Source: Longimicrobiales bacterium
GTDB taxonomy: Bacteria > Gemmatimonadota > Gemmatimonadetes > Longimicrobiales > Gaopeijiaceae
Assembly (NCBI GenBank): GCA_951813395.1
Contig: OX638356.1
Span: 3,112,501 to 3,176,500, forward strand
Length of the DNA: 64,000 nt
Direction of reading: 5' to 3'
Shown: one piece after another, positions 36,155-45,394 of the stretch
How positions within the stretch are numbered: position 1 is the first letter of the stretch
Layout: every line of letters starts with the position of its first letter
Translations under genes and position numbers: made by a program
The notes under the pieces: generated by a model
Told to the model about the DNA's origin: nothing
The model's database searches: none
Seen by the model: the letters and a program-made list of their open reading frames with translations, nothing else

Positions 36155-36972
36155 CCTCCTGCCCCTCCTTCGCGCCGCCCCGGCTTCACCGCCTGAATCG
36201 CACCGCCGTGGATCGACTCCACGAAGGCCTGGACCTCGGCTTGCCGGGCCGGCTCGCGGCGGAGGACCTCCTGCACCTGTGGATCGGCAAGGATGTGTTC
36301 GGACGGATAGCGCTGGCGCTTGTCGATGCCGATGCCCGTGAATCCGGCGTCGGCCAGGTCGGCCTCGTACTCGGCGATCCCGACCGGAAGGCAGCCGACC
36401 AGCGACTCCCGCGAGCTGGCCACGAAATCCGGCATGGGCCGGTCCGACACCAGGTCCGAGATCATGACGCGCCCGCCCGGCCTGAGCACGCGCATCGCCT
36501 CGGCCAGCACGCGTGGGCGGTCGGCCGAGAGGTTGAGCACGCAGTTGGAGATGACAGCATCGACGCTGTCGTCGGCCACCGGCAGTGCCTCGATCTCGCC
36601 CAGCCGGAACTCGACGTTCGCGTAGCCGGCTTCGAGGGCGTTCGCGCGGGCCCTCTCCACCATCTCGGGCGTCATGTCCACACCGATGACCTTCCCGGTG
36701 GGCCCAACCCGCTCCGCGGCCAGGAAGCAGTCGAATCCGGCGCCCGAGCCCAGGTCAAGCAAGGTCTCGCCCGGGGCCAAAGACGCCAGGGCCACTGGGT
36801 TCCCGCACCCGAGACCGAGGTTTGCTCCCTCGGGGACGCTGCCCAGTTCGTCCTGGTCGTACCCGACGGCGCAGCTGATCTCCGACGGCCCGCAGCAGCC
36901 GTCGCCCGTCGTAGCGGCCCGTGCGTAGCGTTCACGCACGGCGGTGCGACGTTCGGTGGCGTTGATGGTCAT
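36151..36972 (-). CDS. arsM: arsenite S-adenosylmethionine methyltransferase
   Basis: A 273-residue methyltransferase that methylates arsenite to volatile or less reactive forms. The Rossmann SAM motif is LLDLGSGAGFDCFLAA, with VIGVDMTPEMVERAR and VISNCVLNLS. Conserved arsenic-binding cysteines are seen in SEISCAVGY, SNCVLNLS and VGCLPV, and N-terminal GDGCCG is typical. The start overlaps the permease stop by 4 bases and its stop overlaps the serine hydrolase start, so all three are one unit. It complements arsC, although the two are separated by about 4 kb of rearranged DNA. Confidence 0.93.
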   Translation of the reverse strand: MTINATERRTAVRERYARAATTGDGCCGPSEISCAVGYDQDELGSVPEGANLGLGCGNPVALASLAPGETLLDLGSGAGFDCFLAAERVGPTGKVIGVDMTPEMVERARANALEAGYANVEFRLGEIEALPVADDSVDAVISNCVLNLSADRPRVLAEAMRVLRPGGRVMISDLVSDRPMPDFVASSRESLVGCLPVGIAEYEADLADAGFTGIGIDKRQRYPSEHILADPQVQEVLRREPARQAEVQAFVESIHGGAIQAVKPGRREGGAGG

Positions 36973-38210
36973 GTGGTTGCTCCTTCAGCGGCGGGGGCCC
37001 TGGGATCGCGCACCCGCTGCAACAGTATGAGTCCGATCAGGAAGAGCGCGGTGAGGACGAGGAAGCCGGGGCGCTGGTTGCCGCCGGCGAAGTACGTGAC
37101 ACCGCCGAAGAGCAGCGGGCCGAGCACGGAGGAGGACCTCCCGCACAACGCGTAGAATCCGAACAGTTCGGCCTCCCTGCCGTCGGGGATCAGCGACGCC
37201 ATCAGCGCCCGGCTGGCGGATTGCACCGATCCCAGACCGAATCCGGCCGCGACCGCCAGGCCGTAGAAGATGTTCGGGCTCTCGACGAAATAGACGGCGA
37301 TTCCTGCTGCAACCCAGAGACAGAGCACTCCCGTCAGCACCTTCTTGGGCCCGATCGTGTCGGTCGGCTTCGCCAGCGTGTACGCACCGGCCAGGGCGGA
37401 GAACTGCACGATGAGGAAGAGGATGATGACCTGCTGCTGGTCGAAGCCGAAGGTGCCCCGCGCGATGACAGCGGCCATCACGATGATCGTCAGGACCCCG
37501 TCGATATAGAAGAAGAAGGCGAAGAGGAAGCGCCGCAGGTTCGTGTGGCCCCAGACCTCGGCCGTGATGCGCTTGAAGTCGCCGAGCCCCTTGACCGCGG
37601 CTTGCGCGATGCCAAGCCCGCCCGCGGTACCCTTTGGCAGAAACAGAAACGCCGGGATCGAGAACACCGCGAAGAATACGATGACCGTCAGCCAGACGAA
37701 CTCGAAGCGTCCGGAATTGGCAAACGGTATCACCAGCAGCAGGCCCACGGCCGAACCGAGGTATCCGAGACCGTAGCCCTGACCGGAGGTGCGGCCCAGC
37801 CGCTCTGGAGGGACGATGTCGGGAAGGTAGGCGTTGTAGAAGACGTTCGCGCTCTCGAACCCCACGTTCGCGATGACGAAGAAGAGGAAGCCGGCGACGA
37901 TCATCCCCGGCTCCAGCGTCGTCATGAGCCCCACCCCGACCAGGCAGGTGAGCACATAGCAAGCCAGGAAGCGCTTGCGGGCCCCACTGCGGTCGGCGAT
38001 CGCTCCCAGCAGCGGCGACGTGAAGGCGACGACGAGCGCCGAAGCGGCCACCGCCCAGCCCCACCAGAGTTCGCCCAGGCCTCCCTCACCGCCGACGATC
38101 AGGCCCTGGTAGAACAGCGGAAACACCGCGGTCGTGACGACCGCCGGATAGATCGAGTTGGCGAAGTCGTAGAGAATCCACGCCCGGACGGTGCGCTTGT
38201 CGTGGTTCAA
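36969..38210 (-). CDS. UMF1 / Atg22-type MFS permease
   Basis: A 413-residue, 12-segment permease of the major facilitator superfamily. VRAWILYDFANSIYPAVV at the N-terminus, SPLLGAIADRSGARKRFL and YNAYLPDIVPPERLGRTSGQGYGLGYLG are marks of the UMF1/Atg22 branch, associated with amino-acid efflux in yeast vacuoles. I place the start at TTG 38210, eight residues before the conserved WILYDFANS and 10 bases after AGGACG; a GTG at 38303 is also in frame but adds a charged, unlike segment that overlaps the next gene. Being coupled to arsM, it might export methylated arsenic, but this is only context. Confidence 0.8.
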   Translation of the reverse strand: MNHDKRTVRAWILYDFANSIYPAVVTTAVFPLFYQGLIVGGEGGLGELWWGWAVAASALVVAFTSPLLGAIADRSGARKRFLACYVLTCLVGVGLMTTLEPGMIVAGFLFFVIANVGFESANVFYNAYLPDIVPPERLGRTSGQGYGLGYLGSAVGLLLVIPFANSGRFEFVWLTVIVFFAVFSIPAFLFLPKGTAGGLGIAQAAVKGLGDFKRITAEVWGHTNLRRFLFAFFFYIDGVLTIIVMAAVIARGTFGFDQQQVIILFLIVQFSALAGAYTLAKPTDTIGPKKVLTGVLCLWVAAGIAVYFVESPNIFYGLAVAAGFGLGSVQSASRALMASLIPDGREAELFGFYALCGRSSSVLGPLLFGGVTYFAGGNQRPGFLVLTALFLIGLILLQRVRDPRAPAAEGATT

Positions 38211-38271
38211 GGAACGTTCGTCCTGTGCGAATCCGGGAGACCCGTTCGGGCCCCGGCGGTCGTCGTGGCCC

Positions 38272-38544
38272 TTACGCCCCTCGCGCCTGCTTGATGCCGA
38301 CACCCACGCCCGTTCCTACGCCGAGCCCGACGAGGATCGCCGTGCCCGCGCCCACCACCGGCAGCAGTGCCACTACCGGTGCGGCGGCGATTGCGGTGGC
38401 CGCGCCGGCGGCCAGTCCCACTCCGCTCGCCGACTTCTCCGCGACCTTGGTGTACTTGAGCTTGCGGCGTACGAAGTCCTTGGACTTCACGTGTCCGAAC
38501 AGCCCCGCCGCACCCCCGATCCCAAGAGCAAGCAACTCAAACAT
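38272..38544 (-). CDS. small Gly/Ala-rich membrane protein
   Basis: A 90-residue protein starting MFELLALGIGGAAGLFGHV. It has a basic middle (KDFVRRKLKYTKVAEKS) and two adjacent hydrophobic Gly/Ala/Val-rich segments, ending IKQARGA. No family is recognised. A GGAAAG site precedes the ATG. It lies between the permease and a DUF1232 gene, all on the same strand. A 5-bp hairpin with a loop (about 38560-38575) lies just upstream of it. Confidence 0.55.
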   Translation of the reverse strand: MFELLALGIGGAAGLFGHVKSKDFVRRKLKYTKVAEKSASGVGLAAGAATAIAAAPVVALLPVVGAGTAILVGLGVGTGVGVGIKQARGA

Positions 38545-38628
38545 GGTCTTTCCGTCCTTTCCCGGGGTCGAAGCCCCGTTTTTACTCAAATACGGTCCCG
38601 GCAACAACAACGTTTCCGACCCCCACGG

Positions 38629-39141
38629 TCAGGAAGGCCTTCCCATCTCGGCGTACACCTTGCTGACGTGCGTCGAAACGTCCTGCAGAGCGAAGATCGA
38701 GGCCGCGTCCAGCTTCCTGCTGATCTCTCGACCTACGAGCCTGCGCAGGAAGCGCAACGGCTCGTTGAAATCGGCATCGAACAGCGGGTCCGAGCCTCGA
38801 TTGAGGTTTTCCAGGATGCGCAAGGCCAGGTAGGTGTCATCCAGGAGCCCGGCCATTCCCTGGGTCATCTCGGGAATCAGGTCGACAGGATTGACGAAGT
38901 AGCGCGCCGCGTGATCCAGCAGCGGCATGACCACCACCTTCAGGCCACGCTGATCCGCGGCCTGCGCGGCCCTGGCCAGCAGAACCGGAACGGTCTCCAC
39001 GACCTCGACCGCGACCGCGGCCGCCTCCGTCACCTCCCCTTCCGTCGCTTCCGGCGCGGTGCCGCGGATGAACTCCTCCAGCATCCCGTTGTCCCGAACC
39101 TTCGCGCTGTCGATGACGGCCTGAACGTCTCTGAGGTCCAT
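38629..39141 (-). CDS. DUF1232 (YkvA-like) protein
   Basis: A 170-residue protein. In its middle is the DUF1232 core: FVNPVDLIPEMTQGMAGLLDDTYLALRIL, with the DLIPE turn usually written DLIPD. N-terminal residues are acidic and helical, C-terminal ones helical and amphipathic. YkvA-like proteins are poorly understood and may associate with the membrane. The start at 39141 has AGGAGT three bases upstream and lies 8 bases after the FG-GAP gene. Confidence 0.75.
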   Translation of the reverse strand: MDLRDVQAVIDSAKVRDNGMLEEFIRGTAPEATEGEVTEAAAVAVEVVETVPVLLARAAQAADQRGLKVVVMPLLDHAARYFVNPVDLIPEMTQGMAGLLDDTYLALRILENLNRGSDPLFDADFNEPLRFLRRLVGREISRKLDAASIFALQDVSTHVSKVYAEMGRPS

Positions 39142-39148
39142 CCGACTC

Positions 39149-41023
39149 CTATCGTCTGCGGTAGACCGTGATCCCGCCCCCCACGCCACCCGATACCAGG
39201 TCGCGGTCGCCATCTCCGTCGATGTCGACGAAGACCGGTGCGGTGAATGTGGGGACTGCGGACGCAAAAGGCACGGTCTCGACAAAAACGGGCTCGGCGG
39301 GCGAACCCTCGTTCAGGTAGAGCAGAAGCCCGGAAGCCTCCGTCCCTACGGCGAGATCCAGATCCCCGTCGCCGTCCAGATCGAGGATGGTGGGGACACT
39401 CCGGCGACCGATATCGATATCCTGGAATTCGTCCGAGACGAGCACGAAGTCCGGGGCGCCCGGACCGCCGTCGTTACGGTAGTAGTTCAACGTGCCGGAC
39501 GACTCGCCGACGATGAGATCGAGGTCCCCGTCCGCGTCCAGGTCTCCAAGGGCGGGCGTGGTGTTGCGTCCTCGCGTGAGTGTGGCGGCCGCCGAGTCCA
39601 CGAGGGTCCAGCGGGGCAGGAGGTCGTCCGAGCCGCGGCGTCCGGCACGGCCGCGGCGGCCACCGTCGTTGCGGTAGTAGGCGATCCGGTCGCGCCACTC
39701 GCCCAGCAGCATGTCGTCGTCGCCGTCGCCGTCGAGGTCTCCGAACGCGGGAGCATAGTGGTACGCCTCCGGCAGCCCCGGCACCGGGCCCCGCGCCGTG
39801 AAGGCGGGTGCGGTGGGCGAACCCGTGTTCTCGAACACGTAGAGGCGGCCGCTGCGGTTGTCCCCCGGCTCGATCTTGTTGGACACGAGCAGGTCCAGAT
39901 CGCCGTCACCGTCGAGATCGGTGAAGGCGGGAATCGACTCGCTGCCGACGTCGAGACTGCGAATCAGGCGCCTGGTGGTCTCGGTGAACCCGCCGTCCGC
40001 GCCCTGTTCGAACTGGTGGAGGTTTTCGACGGTGGTGAGGTTCGGGTTGAAGGCCCCGCCCAGCACCCCCATGGTCAGGTCCATGTCGCCATCCTGGTCC
40101 ACGTCTCCGAGCGCCGGGGCGTTGTAGCCGGACGTGCCTACAGGGTCGCGCAGCGGGAACGGCCTCGGCACGCCCCGGAGAACGGGACGGCGACAGCTGC
40201 CCGTGTTCTCGATGAAGAGGAGGCCGGGCTCGAAGAAATCTCCCCAGAAGAGGTCGTGGTCGCCGTCCTCGTCGATGTCGCCGAGCGCCATGGTGTTGGC
40301 GCCGTGCAGACTCCCCTGGAATGCGCCGATGATCTCGATGTCCTCGAAGGAATCGGTGATGTGACGGAAGCGCGGCACGCCGTTGGCGTCGATGGACTCG
40401 GCCTCGTAGCGCGTGATGGTTCCCGTGAGGCGGCCGATCAGCAGGTCGAGCATCCCGTCACAGTCGATGTCCGCAGCGTTGGGGATGTTCTGGCGGTCGG
40501 AGAAGACGGGTTCGCCCGTGACGTCCTTGATCGTATCGGTCGCCAGGACGTAGGCGGCCGGCCCCGTCCCGCCATCGTTGCGATAGTAGCGGATGTAGCT
40601 GAACGGCTCTTCCGCGAGGAGGTCCAGGTCGCCGTCGAGGTCGACGTCCACGAACCGGAACCACTCTCCCACGGCCAGATCCTCGAACGCGTCGGTGACC
40701 CAGCGGTAGACGGGCGGGCCGCCCTCCGTTTCGTTGCGGAAGAACATCACCTGGTTCGAGCGCTCCTGGACGAAGAGGTCCAGGTCACCGTCTCCATCCG
40801 CGTCGGCGAGCTGGGGCCGGGGGAGGTTGAAGCCGCCCAGGAAGGGATGATCGATCGGCTCGCCCGCTTCATCCGTGACCGTGATGCCGGATACGACGCG
40901 TTCCCAGTCGGAAGCCGGGGCCGAGGCTACCGGAGCCGGAGGCAGCGGAGCCGGAGCCGGGGCACAGACGCCGGTGAACCCCGACAGGATCAGGACGGAG
41001 ACGATTGCGCGACCGAGGGTCAC
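39149..41023 (-). CDS. secreted FG-GAP/VCBS beta-propeller protein
   Basis: A 624-residue exported protein. After a signal segment ending near GVCAPAP (possible lipoprotein Cys) and a Pro/Ala linker, about ten FG-GAP repeats follow. Each bears a calcium-binding motif of the form DxDxDGDxD: DADGDGDLDLFV, DVDLDGDLDLLA, DIDCDGMLDLLI, DIDEDGDHDLFW, DVDQDGDMDLTM, DLDGDGDLDLLV and others. Repeats are 50-80 residues apart and would build one or two propeller rings, as in integrin-alpha-like surface proteins. The GTG start overlaps the upstream stop as GTGA. Confidence 0.88.
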   Translation of the reverse strand: MTLGRAIVSVLILSGFTGVCAPAPAPLPPAPVASAPASDWERVVSGITVTDEAGEPIDHPFLGGFNLPRPQLADADGDGDLDLFVQERSNQVMFFRNETEGGPPVYRWVTDAFEDLAVGEWFRFVDVDLDGDLDLLAEEPFSYIRYYRNDGGTGPAAYVLATDTIKDVTGEPVFSDRQNIPNAADIDCDGMLDLLIGRLTGTITRYEAESIDANGVPRFRHITDSFEDIEIIGAFQGSLHGANTMALGDIDEDGDHDLFWGDFFEPGLLFIENTGSCRRPVLRGVPRPFPLRDPVGTSGYNAPALGDVDQDGDMDLTMGVLGGAFNPNLTTVENLHQFEQGADGGFTETTRRLIRSLDVGSESIPAFTDLDGDGDLDLLVSNKIEPGDNRSGRLYVFENTGSPTAPAFTARGPVPGLPEAYHYAPAFGDLDGDGDDDMLLGEWRDRIAYYRNDGGRRGRAGRRGSDDLLPRWTLVDSAAATLTRGRNTTPALGDLDADGDLDLIVGESSGTLNYYRNDGGPGAPDFVLVSDEFQDIDIGRRSVPTILDLDGDGDLDLAVGTEASGLLLYLNEGSPAEPVFVETVPFASAVPTFTAPVFVDIDGDGDRDLVSGGVGGGITVYRRR

Positions 41024-42141
41024 GGGACGGCCACCGTCCCCAGCGAAATCCCGGCCGGATACTCGCCGACTTCGATCGTCTGCACGACTTCCAGCGACCG
41101 GGTGTCGATCTTCACCACCGTGCCCACGTCGGCGTTGCTTTCCACCTGGCGGGTGGGCGTGTAGGCGCCCTTGAGGTTCCGGTTCGACACGAAGAGGTAG
41201 CGGCCATCGGCAGTCACGGCGCTGCCGTGCGGTTCCACGATTCCCGGCGCGGTGATCCGCTTCGCCACGGTCCACTCCTCCGTCTCGACCACCACGACCG
41301 CGTCGTCGTCCTTGGCGCCGAAGTACACCCGGTCGCCGCTCGGCGAGAAGACCGGATGCCACGGCTGGGTACCCACCTCGACCTCGGCAACGAGGGCGAG
41401 CGCGGGGGTGGTGGCGTCGAAGACCAGGAGCTTCCCGGTCAACTGCGTCGTGGCGACGAGGCGGCTGCCGTCCGGGGAAAGCGCGAACTGCACGAAGGTG
41501 TGGGGCGGTCCTGCGATGTCTACGAGTTCCAGCGCCTCGGTGCCGCCTTCCACGACCGCGACGCGGTTCTCGACAAGCGAGGCCGTGAAGATGCGGTTGG
41601 TGGCGGGGTCGATGGTCAGGGCATGCGGCCGCGGGAAGAAGACGTCCAGCTCCTGGACGGTCATGTCGTCGCGGTCGATCTCGCCGATGCGCTGCGGCGG
41701 ATTGACCGCCATCATCGAGCGTCCCACGTACAGCCGGTCGCTCGACGGATCGACGGACAGCAGGCCGGGCGTCTCGAACGGTGCGCGGCTGACCAGTTCA
41801 TTGTCCGCGTTGAAGCGCAGGACGTTGCCGCCGCCGATCAGCGAGACGTACCAGTGACGGCCGTCCGGGTCGACCGCGGTGTGGTGGGGGCGGCAGTTGG
41901 GGTCGAAACCGAGTTGCGTGAGGTCGATGGTCTCAATGACGGTCCCGGACGCGGCGTCGATGACGGAGACGCTGGCAGCCGCCTGGTTGGCCACGTAGAC
42001 GCGCTGGGCCGTTTCGGTCTGGCCGTGCGCGACATCCGCGGCGCCGTTCAGTGCCGCGCCGATACAGGCCAGCAGGACGGCCAGGGCAACCGGGCGTGCG
42101 CAGTGCGTCGCCGTGTGAGGTGTTTGCGGCATGCTCATCAA
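41020..42141 (-). CDS. YncE/YVTN-type secreted beta-propeller
   Basis: A 373-residue exported protein with a signal peptide ending AHGQ and YVTN-type beta-propeller repeats: RVYVANQAAASVSVIDAASGTVIETIDL, RLYVGRSMMAVN, RIFTASLVENRVAVVEGG, YLFVSNRNL and others. Seven blades would fit the length. Such propellers bind ligands or partners in the periplasm rather than carry an obvious catalytic site. It is the middle of three co-directional beta-propeller genes. Confidence 0.85.
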   Translation of the reverse strand: MMSMPQTPHTATHCARPVALAVLLACIGAALNGAADVAHGQTETAQRVYVANQAAASVSVIDAASGTVIETIDLTQLGFDPNCRPHHTAVDPDGRHWYVSLIGGGNVLRFNADNELVSRAPFETPGLLSVDPSSDRLYVGRSMMAVNPPQRIGEIDRDDMTVQELDVFFPRPHALTIDPATNRIFTASLVENRVAVVEGGTEALELVDIAGPPHTFVQFALSPDGSRLVATTQLTGKLLVFDATTPALALVAEVEVGTQPWHPVFSPSGDRVYFGAKDDDAVVVVETEEWTVAKRITAPGIVEPHGSAVTADGRYLFVSNRNLKGAYTPTRQVESNADVGTVVKIDTRSLEVVQTIEVGEYPAGISLGTVAVP

Positions 42142-42149
42142 TGCGCCTT

Positions 42150-44501
42150 TCAGGAGACGGGCGTTCGGTTCCGCTTCTTGACCAGGAACAATCCCTGCGA
42201 TCCGGAAGTCACCACGATGACCCCGGATGCGAAGAACGGGTAGTTGCTCCAGGAACCGTCCATCGACGGCGAATCCTCACCCGGCACCGTATCGAAGAAC
42301 GCGACTTCCAGCGGGTTGACCGCATCGGAGATGTCCAGAACACGCAGTCCGCTGTTGTAATTCGACTGGTACATCAGGTCGCCGACGATGTAGAGGTTGT
42401 GATCGCTGGCTGTGTTTTCCGACACATGCTCCTTGACCATGATCGGCTCATCCAGGTCGCTGACGTCCCAGATGAGGGTCCGCGTTCCCTGCGTGAGCCC
42501 GCGCACCTCGTCCAACTCGTCGTTCATGTAGAAGTAGGACTGATCCTCGGTGAGCCAGCCCTGATGCGTGTACCCGACGTTGGGGTAGGCACCCATCGCC
42601 AGGGCGATCGGATTGTCCTTGTCGGTAACGTCGGCGATGCTCAGGGCCGTCTCGTTGGCGCCGAAGCAGATCTCCTTGCCGGCATGCTCCCGGTCCGGTC
42701 CGTCATAGATGACGCACTGCGCGTCGTGGGAGTAGCCGGTGCCCGACCTTCCCGTGGTGGGGTCGGCGAAACACCCCGCGAAGACCGGGTTCCTGGGCTC
42801 CTGGATGTTGATCATGTGGAGCCCGCCGCCACAGGTGTCCCCGCCCCCACTGCTGCCGACGGCGTACGCGAACCCCGTCTCTTCGTTGATCACGATGTTG
42901 TGAACGCTGTTGATCCGGTCGTAGTGCGCGTCCTCGTCGAAGGTGAGCATCTCGCCCGAGAACTCGCGCAGCCGTGCAAGGTCGAACACCTGCATACCGT
43001 GGTCGGCGGCCCCGTCCGCCACGATGAAGACATGGTCGGCATAGACCTTCATGTCTCTCCAGATGCTCCCCGGCGCCCATTCCGGTTTGGGCAGGTTGCC
43101 GACGACAATCGGGTTGACCGGGTCGGTCACATCGACGAAGGACGTGCCGTCCATCCGGCCCACGATCGCGTAGTCCCGCTGGGACTCGGGGTCCGTCCAT
43201 CCCCAGACATCGTTGACACGCACACCGCGGCTGCCGCCGAGATCCTCGACCGGCACAAAGGAGACGAGGTCCACATCGCTGCACCCGAACGCAGACGCGT
43301 TGCCCTCGGCACAGTCGACCTGGCCTCCGAGCACAGGGGCCATTCCCGTGACGTCCGTGAACACGGAGAAGCCCTCCGTCCAGCCTTCCCCGTCCCGTTC
43401 GAGGATCAGCGCCGTGCCGGCTCCGTAGTCGTCCCGGGGCATTCCCGAAACCAGAACCCCGTTGCCGTAGGCCACCCTCGTACCCATCCAGGCGCCGGGT
43501 TCGGGCGACGGATCGGTCAACTTCATCGCAGAGGCCCAGCCACCCATCCCGTCGCCGCCGAATTCGTAGATGCCGCCCCTGCGAGTGTCCACGCCCGGAG
43601 CACCGACCCACAGCATGGGTCCGTCCGCCGCCATGGTGGTCCCGAACTGGTCGCCGGGAGATCCGTCGAAGGCGGCGAGACGGCCCACCTCGGTCCATTG
43701 ACCGTCGTCGCTTGCGAAGACGAACACCGTCCCCGCGTCGTTGACCGGATGCCCCCCGGCCACGAGGATACGGTCTTCCATGATGAGCGCGGAGGTGCCC
43801 AGATAGGAGCCGGCGCTACCGTCGCCGGCCAGTTCAGCCGTCATGTCCCACCCGTCGGGTCCCGGTTCGTAGACGAACGCCGCACCCATCGCGGAGTCGG
43901 CAATGGGAGCTCCGACGACGAGCATGTCGTCGGATAGCGCGATCGATCCGCCGAACCCGATCCTCTCGCCGGGCTGCGGAGACTCAAGCGTGGCTTCCTG
44001 GATCCAGGAGCCGCCGGTGTGCCGGAACAGCAGGACGGGTCCGTCGCCGCGCATCGAGGCCGTAGCGACCGCGGCGCGATCGCCGCTCAGCGCCGCAAAC
44101 CCCATCATCGCACCCTCCGGAAGCACGTCGGCGACGATCATCCCGTCATGACTCCAGCCCGTCGCCGTGCGAATATACGAATGGACGCCACCACCCTGCG
44201 GAGAGCGCGGGTTCAGGGCCGTGACCAGCATGCGGTCCCCCGACACGGCGATCCCGTAACCGAATCCGTCGCCGGCGGAGGGCTCCGGACCGGTCAGTCT
44301 GCCGGCCTCGACCCAGCGGTCCCCTTCCCGTATGTAGGTGTGGATCCCCCCTTCACTGGAGCCGCCAAAAGCGGGGTCCGCCACCAGCACCTCGTTGCCC
44401 CACACGGCCACGCTTCCCCCGAACCCCTGTGCAAGCAGCGAACCGGGGAGCAGCACCATGGCCACCAGGCCTGCCCGAACAACCCTCAACACTCTTCTCA
44501 T
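42150..44501 (-). CDS. choice-of-anchor B family secreted protein
   Basis: A 783-residue exported protein: signal peptide (MRRVLRVVRAGLVAMVLLPG, ending LLAQ), then FG-GAP-like propeller repeats (VAVWGNEVLVADPAFGG, GFGGSIALSDDMLVVGAP, GTTMAADGPMLWVGAPG), then a long domain typical of choice-of-anchor B proteins with VWGWTDPESQRDYAIVGRMDGTSFVDVTDP, HGMQVFDL, SVHNIVINEETGFAYAVGS and SDHNLYIVGDLMYQSNYNSGLRVLDIS (pieces). No C-terminal sorting signal is present in this copy. The start at 44501 follows GGAAGGG; a longer reading has no signal. Confidence 0.88.
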   Translation of the reverse strand: MRRVLRVVRAGLVAMVLLPGSLLAQGFGGSVAVWGNEVLVADPAFGGSSEGGIHTYIREGDRWVEAGRLTGPEPSAGDGFGYGIAVSGDRMLVTALNPRSPQGGGVHSYIRTATGWSHDGMIVADVLPEGAMMGFAALSGDRAAVATASMRGDGPVLLFRHTGGSWIQEATLESPQPGERIGFGGSIALSDDMLVVGAPIADSAMGAAFVYEPGPDGWDMTAELAGDGSAGSYLGTSALIMEDRILVAGGHPVNDAGTVFVFASDDGQWTEVGRLAAFDGSPGDQFGTTMAADGPMLWVGAPGVDTRRGGIYEFGGDGMGGWASAMKLTDPSPEPGAWMGTRVAYGNGVLVSGMPRDDYGAGTALILERDGEGWTEGFSVFTDVTGMAPVLGGQVDCAEGNASAFGCSDVDLVSFVPVEDLGGSRGVRVNDVWGWTDPESQRDYAIVGRMDGTSFVDVTDPVNPIVVGNLPKPEWAPGSIWRDMKVYADHVFIVADGAADHGMQVFDLARLREFSGEMLTFDEDAHYDRINSVHNIVINEETGFAYAVGSSGGGDTCGGGLHMINIQEPRNPVFAGCFADPTTGRSGTGYSHDAQCVIYDGPDREHAGKEICFGANETALSIADVTDKDNPIALAMGAYPNVGYTHQGWLTEDQSYFYMNDELDEVRGLTQGTRTLIWDVSDLDEPIMVKEHVSENTASDHNLYIVGDLMYQSNYNSGLRVLDISDAVNPLEVAFFDTVPGEDSPSMDGSWSNYPFFASGVIVVTSGSQGLFLVKKRNRTPVS

Positions 44502-44608
44502 TTTCCCTTCCCTGACCGTCAGCGATGACAAGGCGACAAGATAGTAAGGCTGGCACCAAAGGAGCCCGTGGACAAGACTACATTCAGGCATCGGCGAGGA
44601 GACCCTAC

Positions 44609-45394
44609 ATGCATGTCACCTACTTCATTCCCGGCCCGCTCTCGCGTGGTCCTCTCGGATTCGGGGAACTCGAACGCCGCCGGGCGTATCTGGAACGCCA
44701 CGCGGCTCCCGGCACGACCGTGGCGGTCGAGGACAGCGAGGAGGGACCCGTGTCGATTGAAAGCTCGGCGGAAGAGGCCCTCTGCGTGCCATCGCTGCTT
44801 GCGTCGGCTCCGCGGCTCGAATCCCGAGGGACGAATGCCATCATCGTCGGCTGTTTCGGTGATCCCGGACTTTGTGCCGTTCGTGAGGTCACCAGTATCC
44901 CCGTGGTGGGCCCCGGACAGGCAAGCGGACATCTGGCGGCCCAGGTCGGCGATCGTTTCGCGGTACTGACGGTCGTGGACGAGGTGGTTCCCTCTGTGCA
45001 CCGGCAATTCCGCGGCCACGGGCTGGAGCGATTCGTGTCAGAGGTGCGGGCCGTGGACGTGCCGGTCCTGGAGCTGCGCAGCCGGCGCAACGAGGTCCTG
45101 GACACGCTCGAAGGCGAGGGGCATGCGGCTGTTGCGAACGGCGCCGACTCCATCGTGCTCGGATGCATGACGATGGGTTTTCTGGACGTGGCACGGGAAC
45201 TGCAAGCGCGCCTGGGCGTACCGGTCGTCAATCCGGTTGTCGCCGCGCTCAAGGCGGCGGAAGGAATGGTCGCGGCCGGCCTGGCACCGTCGGTGCGTGC
45301 CTATCCGCCTCCGCGCAAGCAACTGGAGGGGGCGGGCGCCGGATCAGCCTCCGGGCGGATGAGCGACGAGCGGGACGGCCACCCGCTGGAGTAG
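44609..45394 (+). CDS. Asp/Glu/hydantoin racemase family protein
   Basis: A 261-residue protein of the cofactor-independent racemase family. Both catalytic cysteines are visible, in IIVGCFGDPG (about residue 74) and IVLGCMTMGF (about residue 180), and FIPGPLS and PVVNPVVAALKAAE are in place as in hydantoin racemases. The last 25 residues are atypical and overlap the convergent M28 peptidase gene by 51 bases. A GAGGAGA site precedes the ATG. Likely substrate is an amino-acid derivative, but not identifiable. Confidence 0.82.
   Translation: MHVTYFIPGPLSRGPLGFGELERRRAYLERHAAPGTTVAVEDSEEGPVSIESSAEEALCVPSLLASAPRLESRGTNAIIVGCFGDPGLCAVREVTSIPVVGPGQASGHLAAQVGDRFAVLTVVDEVVPSVHRQFRGHGLERFVSEVRAVDVPVLELRSRRNEVLDTLEGEGHAAVANGADSIVLGCMTMGFLDVARELQARLGVPVVNPVVAALKAAEGMVAAGLAPSVRAYPPPRKQLEGAGAGSASGRMSDERDGHPLE

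Noticed and set aside
36969-38303. GTG 38303 as start of the UMF1 permease
   Set aside because: It adds a charged N-terminus that is unlike the family and overlaps the next gene; TTG 38210 fits homology and has AGGACG upstream.
38555-38580. CGGGG...CCCCG hairpin followed by T-run on the plus strand, as a terminator
   Set aside because: No plus-strand gene ends here; the stem is only 5 bp on the strand of transcription, without a U-run.
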